Shown: positions 7,366 to 15,793, numbered from the stretch's first letter. The stretch is 38,313 bases of DNA from Bacteroidia bacterium (GCA_030430575.1 JAUIKF010000070.1:1-38313), one strand, 5' to 3'. Notes: generated by a model from the letters alone, not told the origin. Translations and numbers: made by a program.

Positions 7366-8826
7366 CCCCGTTCCGTCGTCATAGGTGCCGGTGTCGCTGG
7401 CCTTGCCGCTGCCATTCGGCTGCGCCTCAAGGGCTATGACGTCACTGTCATAGAGGCCAATGACTACGTCGGCGGAAAACTCGCTGAGATAGACTTGGAT
7501 GGGTACCGTTTTGATGCGGGGCCATCGCTGTTTACCATGCCATCCCTGGTGGATGAGTTGTTTGAATTGGCAGGAAAAAATCCAGCAGATTACTTCCGGT
7601 ATCGACAATTAGGGCTGATCTGCCGCTATTTCTATGAAGACGGCTTGGTACTCAATGCCTGGTCAGACCCTGAGCGATTTGCGGAGGAGGTGGAGGAAAA
7701 GACTGATGCCTCAAAAACGCAAGTACTGAAGCTACTGCGCAAGAGTAAGCGAATCTATGACATCACCGCCCATGTATTCTTATTTCGGTCTTTGCACCGA
7801 ATGAAGACGTACCTGCGCTGGCAGACGGTGAAGTCCCTGCTGCGGTTTCCGCAGATCGACCCTTTGCGAACCATGCACCGCGCCAATCAACAAGCGTTTA
7901 GCGACCCACGCCTTGTGCAGCTATTTGACCGCTATGCGACCTATAATGGGTCCAATCCTTATGAGTCGCCTGCTACCCTGAGTGTCATCCCTCATTTGGA
8001 GTTTGGGCAGGGGGCTTACCTGCCTGAAGGAGGCTTGGTAGCTATCCCCAAGGCCCTGCATAGGCTAGGGGAGGAGCTGGGCGTGAAGTACCGCCTGGGA
8101 ACCCAGGTATCTCGCATAGAGGTTGAAGGGGACGCTGTGACAGGCGTAGTTGTAGGGAGCCAACGGCAACCTTTCGAGCTAGTCGTAAGCAATATGGATG
8201 TGGTGCCCACTTATCGCAAGCTGCTGCCCAAGCTGCCGGCCCCTGAGCGCACGCTCAGCCAGCCCCGATCAAGCTCCGCTTTGATCTTTTATTGGGCGAT
8301 ATCTCGGACTTTTTCCCAAATCCACCTGCACAATATCTTCTTTAGCCAGGACTATCAAGCCGAATTTGAACACCTTTGGGACCAAAAAACGGTGTATCAC
8401 GATCCGACAGTATATGTCTTTGTGAGTTCGAAGGCTCTGCCTGAAGATGCGCCTGAAGGCTGTGAAAACTGGTTTGTGATGATCAATGTGCCAGCCAATG
8501 AAGGCCAGGATTGGGATCGTATCATTGAGGAGGCACGGTCGAATATTTGGGCAAAACTGTCGCGCATTCTGGGGGAGCCTGTTGCGCCGCACATCGCGGC
8601 GGAGGACATCCTCGATCCAAGAAGCATAGAGGCTCGAACTTCGTCCTACCAAGGCGCACTGTACGGCAGCAGCTCCAATAACCGCTTTGCAGCATTCCTT
8701 CGCCACCCCAATTTTCACTCCAAGCTCAAGGGCTTGTATTTTGTGGGCGGAAGTGTGCATCCTGGAGGAGGCATTCCGCTGAGCCTGCTATCTGCCAAGA
8801 TCGCCACTGAGAATTTGAGTTTGTAA
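7357..8826 (+). CDS. CrtD-like carotenoid desaturase (phytoene desaturase family)
   Basis: This 489-residue FAD-dependent oxidoreductase has the Rossmann motif GAGVAGLAAAIRL (about 9-21), then YVGGKLAEIDLDGYRFDAGP, and the C-terminal signature GLYFVGGSVHPGGGIPLSLL. FDAGPSLFTMPSLVDELFEL and the YFYEDG segment fit the CrtD-like (hydroxycarotenoid 3,4-desaturase) branch better than phytoene desaturase CrtI, but this is a judgement by eye. The start is taken as the TTG at 7357: in-frame stops at 7327 and 7333 leave no ATG, and the dinucleotide-binding strand starts six residues later as expected. The TTG lies within a TTGAAC-type repeat. No other carotenoid gene is in the window, so the gene is isolated. 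Confidence 0.85.
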   Translation: MNPPRSVVIGAGVAGLAAAIRLRLKGYDVTVIEANDYVGGKLAEIDLDGYRFDAGPSLFTMPSLVDELFELAGKNPADYFRYRQLGLICRYFYEDGLVLNAWSDPERFAEEVEEKTDASKTQVLKLLRKSKRIYDITAHVFLFRSLHRMKTYLRWQTVKSLLRFPQIDPLRTMHRANQQAFSDPRLVQLFDRYATYNGSNPYESPATLSVIPHLEFGQGAYLPEGGLVAIPKALHRLGEELGVKYRLGTQVSRIEVEGDAVTGVVVGSQRQPFELVVSNMDVVPTYRKLLPKLPAPERTLSQPRSSSALIFYWAISRTFSQIHLHNIFFSQDYQAEFEHLWDQKTVYHDPTVYVFVSSKALPEDAPEGCENWFVMINVPANEGQDWDRIIEEARSNIWAKLSRILGEPVAPHIAAEDILDPRSIEARTSSYQGALYGSSSNNRFAAFLRHPNFHSKLKGLYFVGGSVHPGGGIPLSLLSAKIATENLSL

Positions 8827-8929
8827 CTTGGCTATTCTTCCTTACTTTCATCTTCTTCTTTAATCTGTGGAAATCTGAGGAATCTGTGGTGCTTTGTATC
8901 GCTTAACATCCTCATTCCTAGATGACTCG

Positions 8930-9106
8930 ATGAACCGCAATTTTAACAACATGACAAATCCAAATTGGCAGAATGATCAGAAAGAAGGGATTGACGAGCA
9001 AAAACTGGAGAAAACGGTTTCTACGGTGCTAAAAGTCCTGCTCATCGGGACGGTGGTGGTGTTGGTGGGGCTAAAGGTCGCTGATTGGTGGTTGACGAAG
9101 GGGTGA
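8930..9106 (+). CDS. Small single-pass membrane protein
   Basis: A start at the ATG at 8930 gives 58 residues; a TTG at 8894 would add 12 residues of no clear nature. The Asn-rich N-terminus (NRNFNNMTNPNWQND) is followed by a charged helix (EGIDEQKLEKTV) and one hydrophobic segment (VLKVLLIGTVVVLVGLKVA) ending WWLTKG. The composition looks like a real small membrane protein. No family recognised. It follows the CrtD-like gene by about 100 bases; a shared transcript is possible. Confidence 0.55.
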   Translation: MNRNFNNMTNPNWQNDQKEGIDEQKLEKTVSTVLKVLLIGTVVVLVGLKVADWWLTKG

Positions 9107-9134
9107 AAAGTTCAAGTTCAAACTCAATCAAATT
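9106..9134. repeat. Hexamer-periodic TTCAAG/TTCAAA repeat
   Basis: Directly after the stop of the small membrane protein come aaaagttcaagttcaaactc and aatcaaatt, a degenerate six-base periodic run. Similar runs occur at 15701, 18080, 18611 and 30761. Confidence 0.5.
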
Positions 9135-9159
9135 AACTTTCTAATAATCACAACCATGC

Positions 9160-9325
9160 TGTCATTTCGACGACTTGAGGCATGCCCTGAGCCTGTCGAA
9201 GGGCTTTGTGAAAGGAGGAGAAATCCAACACGCCCTTTTGTTTTGGTTGAGCACTGTTGGTTTCACGCGTTTTGAATAGACTGCTGGACCACATTGTTAG
9301 ATTTCTCCCGATGGTCGAAATGACA
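9160..9325. repeat. Palindromic repeat with TGTCATTTCGAC ends
   Basis: The left end tgtcatttcgacgac continues to ggagaaatcc. The right end gatttctcccgatggtcgaa continues to atgaca. Together they form terminal inverted repeats around about 100 bases that include ccctgagcctgtcgaaggg. It lies 25 bases upstream of the isomerase gene at 9351 and looks like a non-autonomous, MITE-like intergenic element. Confidence 0.6.
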
Positions 9326-9350
9326 ACATTGTTGTAAGAAAAAAATAATA

Positions 9351-10403
9351 ATGAAAAACATAAAAGGCCCCGCCATTTTCTTGGCGCAGTTTATGGGGGA
9401 TGAAGCCCCTTTTAATAGCCTGGACAGTATTTGTCAATGGGCATCGGATTTGGGATTCAAAGGGATACAAATCCCGACGTGGGAGTCGCGATTGATCGAT
9501 GTGCAACTGGCGGCGGAGAGTAAAACCTATTGTGATGAGCTGAAGGGAAAAATCGCTGGTTATGGACTGGAAATCACAGAGTTGGCGTCCCATATCCACG
9601 GGCAACTCGTGGCTGTGCATCCTGCTTATGATGAGCTGTTTGACAGCTTTGCAGATGCCTCGGTTCGAGGCAATCCCAAGGCCCGTCAGGCATGGGCTGT
9701 CCAGCAAATGCTGGACATCGCCAAGGCGTCTCAGCACTTAGGACTTGGTGCCCATGTGACGTTCTCTGGCGCTTTGCTATGGCCATTCCTCTACCCCTGG
9801 CCGCAACGGCCCGCAGGCTTGGTAGAACAAGGGTTCGAGGAACTCGCCAAGCGGTGGCGGCCCATCTTCGATGCCCATGACGAGGCAGGCGTAGACGTCT
9901 GTTTCGAACTGCATCCCAATGAAGACTTGCACGATGGCGCAACCTTCGAGCGCTTCCTGGATGCCGTAGACGGCCATAGCCGCTGCTGCATCAATTATGA
10001 TCCCAGTCATTTCATCCTCCAGCAGATGGACTACCTGCAATTCATAGACCTCTACCACGAGCGTATCAAGGCCTTCCACGTCAAAGACGCGGAGTTCAAC
10101 CCTAGCGGACGAGCTGGCGTCTATGGCGGGTACCTTGACTGGATCGACCGCCCTGGCCGATTCCGTTCTTTGGGCGATGGGCAAGTGGATTTCCAAAGTA
10201 TCTTCAGTAAGTTGGCACAATATGATTATGACAGTTGGGCGGTGATCGAGTGGGAATGCTGTATCAAGCATCCTGAGGATGGGGCACGAGAAGGAGCCCA
10301 GTTTGTCGAGGATCATATGATCCGCGTGACGGAGCGTGCGTTTGATGACTTTGCGGCTACAGGGGCTGATGATGGGCTGAATAAGCGGGTGCTGGGGTTA
10401 TGA
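9351..10403 (+). CDS. Sugar phosphate isomerase/epimerase (AP endonuclease 2-like TIM barrel)
   Basis: This is a 350-residue cytoplasmic protein with no signal peptide. The fold is a xylose-isomerase-like barrel. Visible metal ligands in family order are Glu in VCFELHPNE, Asp in INYDPSHF, His in KAFHVKDAE and Glu in AVIEWECC. The active-site segment YGGYLDWIDRPGRFRSLGDG is typical of the sugar-isomerase branch that acts on ketose or inositol-type substrates. The ATG at 9351 follows an A-rich leader without a strong Shine-Dalgarno site. The large PQQ-type lipoprotein gene is next downstream and a second, exported family member is at 13788, so a sugar-oxidation locus is likely. The exact substrate is unknown. 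Confidence 0.85.
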   Translation: MKNIKGPAIFLAQFMGDEAPFNSLDSICQWASDLGFKGIQIPTWESRLIDVQLAAESKTYCDELKGKIAGYGLEITELASHIHGQLVAVHPAYDELFDSFADASVRGNPKARQAWAVQQMLDIAKASQHLGLGAHVTFSGALLWPFLYPWPQRPAGLVEQGFEELAKRWRPIFDAHDEAGVDVCFELHPNEDLHDGATFERFLDAVDGHSRCCINYDPSHFILQQMDYLQFIDLYHERIKAFHVKDAEFNPSGRAGVYGGYLDWIDRPGRFRSLGDGQVDFQSIFSKLAQYDYDSWAVIEWECCIKHPEDGAREGAQFVEDHMIRVTERAFDDFAATGADDGLNKRVLGL

Positions 10404-10531
10404 GACCGTTCGGCTCGAAGACTCGCCTCACTGCGAGACCGCTCAGGCCGAGGACGGCCTTCGCTGCAAGATCGTTCGTCGCGGAGCTCCTCACTGCGAG
10501 ACCGCTCGGCTCGAAGACTCGCCTTCGCTGC
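10402..10531 (+). repeat. Degenerate tandem repeat, four units of 30-34 bp
   Basis: Units begin at 10402, 10435, 10468 and 10498. Each runs from a (g/a)aga(c/t)cg(t/c)tc core to a ctgc end. Unit 1 overlaps the stop codon of the preceding isomerase gene. The reverse strand reads as alternating 'gaagactcgcc'/'gagaccgctc' blocks. It gives a false in-frame extension to the next gene. Confidence 0.7.
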
Positions 10532-10540
10532 AAGACAAGA

Positions 10541-10576
10541 AAAGTCCTCACGCTCACTCTCAACCTCACACTTCTT
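10541..10576 (+). repeat. 36-bp direct repeat, upstream copy
   Basis: The segment aaagtcctcacgctcactct continuing to cacacttctt matches 10695-10730 at 34 of 36 bases. The two copies flank a GTCCCCC element. Confidence 0.7.
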
Positions 10577-10581
10577 ACTCT

Positions 10582-10678
10582 GCGCGTGTCCCCCTTGAGT
10601 GTTGGAGGGTGCGGTAGGCGACTTGTGCTGAGCGAAGCCGAAGCAAGGGGGAGGCCTCGTGCGACAGGGGGATGTTTT
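10582..10678 (+). repeat. GTCCCCC...CAGGGGGAT element, copy A
   Basis: An approximately 97-bp segment starts gcgcgtgtcccccttg and ends gcgacagggggatgtttt. A related ~100-bp copy is at 14687-14786. The ends form a short imperfect inverted repeat (tcccccttg/gaggggga type). It has a repeat-sequence character, not coding. Confidence 0.65.
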
Positions 10679-10694
10679 AAGCAGCGAGATAAAA

Positions 10695-10730
10695 AAAGCC
10701 CTCACTCTCACTCTCAACCTCACACTTCTT
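10695..10730 (+). repeat. 36-bp direct repeat, downstream copy at the gene start
   Basis: The segment aaagccctcactctcactct continuing to cacacttctt ends two bases before the ATG at 10733. It is 34/36 identical to 10541-10576. Confidence 0.7.
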
Positions 10731-10732
10731 CA

Positions 10733-13423
10733 ATGACCCACCTTCTACGCCTTATACCCTTATTATTCCTACTGTTAACTGCCTGTGGCACTCCTGCGGA
10801 GAATCAACAAAATCCTTTGGGGCAAAAGGCGGAGGATGGCCCTCCCCAACAAAATCGTTTGGTGAAGCAGGTCCTCGACGAAGTTTTTGACGAGCCGATG
10901 GAGATGGCCTTGTTGCCAAATGGAGATATCCTTCTGGTGGAGCGAAAAGGCGCGATAAAGCGCTTTGACAAGGTGACTCGACAGACTGTGGTGGTCGCTG
11001 AGCTGAATGTCCATCAGACCAATGAAGATGGGCTGCTGGGCTTGGCGCTTGATCCAGACTATTTACACAATCACTGGATTTATCTTTTCTACTCACCCCC
11101 AGGTTTCCTTCCCTTACAATACGTATCGCGGTTTGAGTATTGGAACGATGAGGTGAAATTAAGTTCTGAGAAAGTGATCTTGGAAATTACCGTACAGCGC
11201 GATGAGTGCTGCCATTCGGCAGGTTCATTGGAGTTTGGCCCAAAAGGCAATCTCTTCATTTCTGTGGGGGACAACACCAACCCATTCGAATCGGGCGGCT
11301 ATGCGCCGATTGATGAACGTCGCGGTCGAAAGGCATTTGACGCGCGCCGCTCGTCCTCCAATACGCAAGATCTGCGCGGCAAAATCCTGCGGATACATCC
11401 AGAGCCAGACGGCTCCTACACCATTCCCGACGGGAATTTGTTCCCTAAGGACGGCACGCAAGGGCGTCCTGAGATCTATGTCATGGGCTGTCGCAATCCC
11501 TTTCGCTATGCTATCGATAAGGAAAGGTATTTCCTTTATTGGGGAGATGTGGGGCCAGATGCGGCCTATGACAGCTTGGGCCGTGGGCCCAAAGGGCATG
11601 ACGAACTCAACCTGGCCATGAGCCCAGGCTATTACGGTTGGCCCTTGTTCAATGGCAATAATAAGCCCTACAATGCCTTTGATTTCACCACCAAAGTGTC
11701 TTCTGATTTATTTGATCCCAAAGCCCCGCTCAATACTTCCAGAAATAATGCAGGCATCCAGGAACTACCTCCCGCCCGATCTGCGCTGATTTGGTATCCC
11801 TATGATATCTCCGTCGAATTCCCCATGACCAAATCGGGTTCTCGCAATGCCATGGCTGGCCCGACGTATTACGCGGCTGGTTTTGAAGGTTCGCCTGTCG
11901 CCTTACCTGCTTATTATAATGGGAAAACGATATTTTTTGATTGGATGCGTGGATGGATGTTTATGCTGAGTGTCAGTGATTCGGGCAAATTGGAACACAT
12001 TGAACCCTTTGCCCCACACCTCAAATTCAACAACCCCATTGATATGGAGCTGGCGCCTGATGGGAGTTTGTATGTGTTGGAATACGGTACAGGTTGGTTT
12101 TTGGAGAATCCAGATGCGCGGATCTCTCGAATTATTTATGAGCGAGGCAATCGAGCCCCTTTGCCCAAAATCACGACGGATCGCACCAATGGTGCAGCAC
12201 CACTGACCGTTTCGTTTTCTGCTAGTGAATCCGTGGATTTGGATGGTGATTCCTTGACGTATAGCTGGTGGGTAGGGAATGCCCATTATTTTCCTGATAA
12301 AAAAGGGCTTACCCTTACGCATACTTTTGAAACACCAGGAAGCTACGACGTGCGGTTACGTGCAGCGGATGATCAGGGCAAAAAAATGGATACGCATATA
12401 GAAATAGTAGTGGGCAATGAGGCGCCTACGTTGGATTGGCAGCTAACTGATCGGAAGGGAAACGCGGTAAACAAAAGCTTTTATTGGGCGCGGCAATGGA
12501 TAGCCTATCAGGTGATGGTAAGTGATTTGGAAGACGGTACCCTAGCCGAAGGCATTGATGCCCAAGATGTGGCCGTGAGTATCGATTATCTCAAGGAAGG
12601 CATGGACCCTGCCGAGATCAGTTTGGGCCACCAAAGCCAGGCTGCTGTGGTGACAGCAGAGGCATTGCTCGAAGCGAATAATTGCATCGCTTGTCACAAG
12701 CTGGATCAGGCATTGGTAGGCCCAGCCTATGGGGAAGTGGCAGATGCCTACCGCAATCGGACAGATGCCATCGACTATCTAGTAGGAAAAATCCTCAAAG
12801 GAGGCACAGGCGTCTGGGGGGACCATGTCATGGCGGCCCAGCCTCAACTCTCGGCTACGGAAGCTACCAAAATCGCCCGATTTATCATGAGTCTAGGGCA
12901 AGGCCCTGCAGAAGTGCAAGGCTTGCCAGTAGATGGCACTTTTACCACCGTCAGCAATGCCAAGAAGGGGGCTTATTATTTGCAAGCGACTTATACAGAC
13001 CGAGGGGCTGCGGGTGTTCCTGCATTAAAAGGCCAGGCCAATCTCCTACTTCGCGCCCCTTGTGTTGAAGTAGAAACCATCGAATTAGGCCCAGGGGTGT
13101 TGCCCATAGAATTGGGCCAAGGGCCCTTTGTAGACAATCTGGTAGATAGTGCCTATCTTGTGTTCCGGCATATTGATATGACTGGGTTGGGAAGGGTAGT
13201 GTTCCAATTTGCCAATGTGACAGGAGGGCGTGTCGAGCTACGGCTCGATGGGTTAGGGGGACCGCTGGTCAGCGAGACTGCCTTGGTCAAAGACCAATTG
13301 ATCTATGAAGCATCGTTGAAGCCTGCTAATGACTTTCACGACCTCTTTGTCGTTTTCAGAAATGAACAAGTACCTGGGATGTCTATGGCGGGGCTGGATA
13401 GGATGTGCTTTCGAAGAGAATGA
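10733..13423 (+). CDS. PQQ-type glucose/sorbosone dehydrogenase-PKD-cytochrome c-CBM lipoprotein
   Basis: I take the start at the ATG at 10733, giving 896 residues. The open frame extends to 10400, but the extra 111 codons are tandem and periodic repeats. From 10733 a lipoprotein signal is clear (LIPLLFLLLTACGTP). The domain order is: a glucose/sorbosone dehydrogenase six-blade propeller (about 45-460; GLLGLALDPDY, DLRGKILRI, GCRNPFRYAID); a PKD-like domain (about 470-560; GAAPLTVSFSAS, VDLDGDSLTYSWWVG); a class I cytochrome c with CIACHK at 651-656 and a Met in HVMAAQP; and a CBM6-like C-terminus (about 740-896; HIDMTGLGRVVFQFANV). It probably oxidises a sugar in the envelope and passes electrons through its own heme. 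Sugar-isomerase genes flank it. Confidence 0.9.
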   Translation: MTHLLRLIPLLFLLLTACGTPAENQQNPLGQKAEDGPPQQNRLVKQVLDEVFDEPMEMALLPNGDILLVERKGAIKRFDKVTRQTVVVAELNVHQTNEDGLLGLALDPDYLHNHWIYLFYSPPGFLPLQYVSRFEYWNDEVKLSSEKVILEITVQRDECCHSAGSLEFGPKGNLFISVGDNTNPFESGGYAPIDERRGRKAFDARRSSSNTQDLRGKILRIHPEPDGSYTIPDGNLFPKDGTQGRPEIYVMGCRNPFRYAIDKERYFLYWGDVGPDAAYDSLGRGPKGHDELNLAMSPGYYGWPLFNGNNKPYNAFDFTTKVSSDLFDPKAPLNTSRNNAGIQELPPARSALIWYPYDISVEFPMTKSGSRNAMAGPTYYAAGFEGSPVALPAYYNGKTIFFDWMRGWMFMLSVSDSGKLEHIEPFAPHLKFNNPIDMELAPDGSLYVLEYGTGWFLENPDARISRIIYERGNRAPLPKITTDRTNGAAPLTVSFSASESVDLDGDSLTYSWWVGNAHYFPDKKGLTLTHTFETPGSYDVRLRAADDQGKKMDTHIEIVVGNEAPTLDWQLTDRKGNAVNKSFYWARQWIAYQVMVSDLEDGTLAEGIDAQDVAVSIDYLKEGMDPAEISLGHQSQAAVVTAEALLEANNCIACHKLDQALVGPAYGEVADAYRNRTDAIDYLVGKILKGGTGVWGDHVMAAQPQLSATEATKIARFIMSLGQGPAEVQGLPVDGTFTTVSNAKKGAYYLQATYTDRGAAGVPALKGQANLLLRAPCVEVETIELGPGVLPIELGQGPFVDNLVDSAYLVFRHIDMTGLGRVVFQFANVTGGRVELRLDGLGGPLVSETALVKDQLIYEASLKPANDFHDLFVVFRNEQVPGMSMAGLDRMCFRRE

Positions 13424-13787
13424 TAGAATGATAGAATGAGTGAATGATAGGATGGGAGAATAGAAGAGAATGAATAAATGAGAAGATGAGTAAATGATAA
13501 AATGAGGAGGTGCGTGCCCTGAGAAAATTGAGGAGAGTAAATGGGAAAATATAGGTCAATTTTTAGATTAAACGTTTAGGTAGTTAGGAATAATCTAGCA
13601 ATAAATAGAATCAATTTATTTTGTAAGTGACTGATTTTCATTCTTTTATTCAAAATTATTTCATTCAAAATTAACTTATTCGTCCAAATGGTCATATCTT
13701 TTCATTTCTTCTTAGGGACTAAATGGCAATTAGGTACTAATTTCCCGATCAGACGTTCAGACAATCAGACTTTTAAACTTTGACTTT
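13424..13787. other. Gene-free region, low-complexity GAATGA repeat then AT-rich leader
   Basis: From 13424 to about 13510 the sequence is a degenerate run of gaatga/gatag/gatga units just after the dehydrogenase stop. The reverse complement of the same type of run is at about 19281-19318, where it overlaps the 3' end of the GNAT gene. The rest is AT-rich with ttcattcaaaatta-like motifs. No gene is supported. Confidence 0.6.
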
Positions 13788-14663
13788 ATGTTAAATCGCC
13801 GCAAATTTCTTCATACCACCGCAGCCTTGGGGCTGGGTGCCCTTTTGCCTAAAATTTCCTTGGCTTCTACTGTCAATCCCTATGAGATAGGCATTCAGCT
13901 CTATACGGTCCGAGACCAGTTTGAGAAGAATCCCCAGGCGACGCTGACGGCTTTGGCAGAGATGGGCTATAAGAAAGTGGAATTGTATGATTACAATGCG
14001 GGATACTTCGGTGTAACGCCGAGAGATATGGGAATCATGCTTAGGACCCTGCGCATGCGTGCGCCTGGCGGCCATTACAAATATGGCCTGCACGACAAAA
14101 ACTGGTCGGGCACCATTCGGCAGGGCTGGAAAAAAGCCATCGATGATGCCAAACTGATCGGCCATAAATACATGTCTTTGGGATGGTTAGACGAGAGCGA
14201 GCGCACCAAGCTCGACGATTATAAGGCCATGGCCGAATGGCTCAATATGGCAGGCCAAATGTGCCAGAATGCAGGCATCCAGTTTTGTTACCATAACCAT
14301 GACTTTGAGTTTCAAGAAATGGAAGGCGATACGCCTTATGACCTGCTGCTAGCCCTCACGGAACCCGAGCTGGTCAAATTTGAAATGGACCTCTATTGGG
14401 TGATCAAGGCAGGAAAAGATCCATTTGCTTACTTCGAAAAGCACCCTGGCCGCTTCCCGCTATGGCACGTAAAGGACATGGACGCTACGCCCGCGAAGGG
14501 CTTCACTGAGGTGGGCAATGGGACCATTGACTTCCCTCAACTCTTCGCGAAAGCGAAGCAGGCAGGAATGAAACACTTCTTCGTAGAGCAGGATGAGTCT
14601 TCTGGTTCTTCGCTTGAGAGCGCGAAGAAGAGTTTGGAGTATTTACTTCAGATGGAGTATTAA
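13788..14663 (+). CDS. Exported sugar phosphate isomerase/epimerase with Tat-like signal
   Basis: This 291-residue protein starts MLNRRKFLHTTAALGLGALL, a Tat-type signal (RRKFL) ending near SLAS, so it is probably exported folded. The TIM barrel has YEIGIQLYTVRDQFEKNP, FCYHNHDFEF, the Glu/Asp pair in KFEMDLYWV, the His in LWHVKDMD and the last Glu in FFVEQDES, which fit the metal site of the AP endonuclease 2-like family. GNGTIDFPQLF is also typical. In Bacteroidota such exported family members often lie with sugar dehydrogenases, as here. The substrate is unknown. Confidence 0.88.
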   Translation: MLNRRKFLHTTAALGLGALLPKISLASTVNPYEIGIQLYTVRDQFEKNPQATLTALAEMGYKKVELYDYNAGYFGVTPRDMGIMLRTLRMRAPGGHYKYGLHDKNWSGTIRQGWKKAIDDAKLIGHKYMSLGWLDESERTKLDDYKAMAEWLNMAGQMCQNAGIQFCYHNHDFEFQEMEGDTPYDLLLALTEPELVKFEMDLYWVIKAGKDPFAYFEKHPGRFPLWHVKDMDATPAKGFTEVGNGTIDFPQLFAKAKQAGMKHFFVEQDESSGSSLESAKKSLEYLLQMEY

Positions 14664-14686
14664 AGAGGGGTTTACGTTTTGGCCTT

Positions 14687-14786
14687 GCGCGCGTCCCCCT
14701 TGTGCGATGGCCTGGGTGCGGGTGGCGAAGGCATGTCCTGAGCCATGCCGAAGGAGGGAGGCTTTTGAGGCGACAGGGGGATGTTT
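14687..14786 (+). repeat. GTCCCCC...CAGGGGGAT element, copy B
   Basis: It starts gcgcgcgtcccccttg and ends gcgacagggggatgttt. It is related along its length to 10582-10678 with matching ends and a diverged middle (roughly three-quarters identical by eye). The core includes cctgagccatgccgaagg. Confidence 0.65.
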
Positions 14787-14849
14787 CTTGCGCTAGAAGC
14801 GTCGCTTCTTATCGCCATTTTTTTCACTAAAACCTTTTGTTCTGAATAG

Positions 14850-14880
14850 GCTGGTGTGCATCACGCATACCAGCTCTTTT
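14850..14880 (+). terminator. Probable rho-independent terminator
   Basis: A stem gctggtgtgc/gcataccagc with one G-T pair and a short loop is followed by tctttt and more T/A. It probably ends the transcript of the Tat-exported isomerase gene. Confidence 0.6.
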
Positions 14881-14983
14881 ATTTATTCCTCAAAAAAAAA
14901 TCACTTCAACTGAGTACATATTAGCTACTTCCCACACTGGTATAGCGAAACACAATTTTTAACGCAAAAAAACTTTATCTCCC

Positions 14984-15685
14984 ATGATTCAACAAACATT
15001 AGTATTTCTCCTCATCCTCCTATGCCTTTGTCAGGCAAATGCCCAGCAGCTCCTTTCTCCCTCCAATGGCTTCTCTCACAAAAAGACGTCCTATGTCACG
15101 CTGACTGATGGAACCGAAATCAAAGGCACGCTCAAAGACATTGACAGGAAAAAGGGCTTGATCAAATTTGTGAAAATCATCGATGGCGCAGGGACCAAGT
15201 ACAAACTGAAGCCTACGGCTATCAAGCATATGTACCTCCCACCCACCAGATTTGACAATGCGATGAAGGCCTTGGACTTCCTGAAAGATGCCCAAAAGTG
15301 GAATAACCAGAAGCTAGATCAAGACCTGCTTAAGCAAGGCTATGTCTACTTTGAAAGTGTCCCAGTGAAGATTAAGAAGAAAAGCATGCAATTATTGATG
15401 CAATTGCTCAATCCTACCTTCAGCAAAGAAGTGAAGGTCTATCACGATCCGTTTGCAAAGGAAACCATGGGACTGGGCGTCGGTGGTGTGACGGTAGCTG
15501 GCGGAAATGCCAAGTCGTATTATGTGGCAAAAGGCGAGGAGATCGCCTATCGGCTGAAGAAGAAAGATTATCGCAAGGAATTTGTGCCGATGTGGCAAAG
15601 CTGCCAGCAAGTCATCGACGCGTATCCCGACCAGAAGTGGGCAAACTTGGTGAAGCATATTCTAGCCTATTCGGAGTGCAAGTAG
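14984..15685 (+). CDS. Exported protein of unknown function
   Basis: This 233-residue protein has a signal peptide (TLVFLLILLCLCQANA, cleavage near residue 21). The mature protein is Lys-rich. The first part (VTLTDGTEIKGTLKDIDRKK then LIKFVKIIDGAGTKYKLKP) looks like a small beta-barrel of the kind seen in Bacteroidota envelope proteins with a 'GTEIKGT' strand. A Gly-rich stretch (GLGVGGVTVAGGNAKSYYV) follows near 160-185. No enzymatic motif was seen. It precedes the beta-barrel gene at 15866 in the same direction with a 180-base gap. Confidence 0.75.
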   Translation: MIQQTLVFLLILLCLCQANAQQLLSPSNGFSHKKTSYVTLTDGTEIKGTLKDIDRKKGLIKFVKIIDGAGTKYKLKPTAIKHMYLPPTRFDNAMKALDFLKDAQKWNNQKLDQDLLKQGYVYFESVPVKIKKKSMQLLMQLLNPTFSKEVKVYHDPFAKETMGLGVGGVTVAGGNAKSYYVAKGEEIAYRLKKKDYRKEFVPMWQSCQQVIDAYPDQKWANLVKHILAYSECK

Positions 15686-15700
15686 CTGGGAAAAGAAAAA

Positions 15701-15720
15701 ATCAAACTCAAGTTCAATTT
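15701..15720. repeat. Hexamer-periodic TCAAACTCAAG repeat
   Basis: A short run atcaaactcaagttcaattt follows the stop at 15685. It is a member of the six-base periodic family also seen at 9106, 18080, 18611 and 30761. Confidence 0.4.
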
Positions 15721-15793
15721 TGCTTATGGTTAATTGACAAATCCTCCTAGACCTTAAGCGCAACTCCCCTCAACCATAACCCCAAACCCATCT

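Larger units (their letters stand above)
14664..14983. other. Gene-free region with GTCCCCC element and terminator
   Basis: About 320 bases contain the element at 14687-14786, a hairpin at 14850-14880 and an AT-rich leader to the gene at 14984. An open frame at 14593-14796 is an artefact of the gene end and the element. Confidence 0.65.

Noticed and set aside
10400-10732. N-terminal extension of the dehydrogenase frame
   Set aside because: It translates tandem and periodic repeats; a lipoprotein signal begins at the ATG at 10733.
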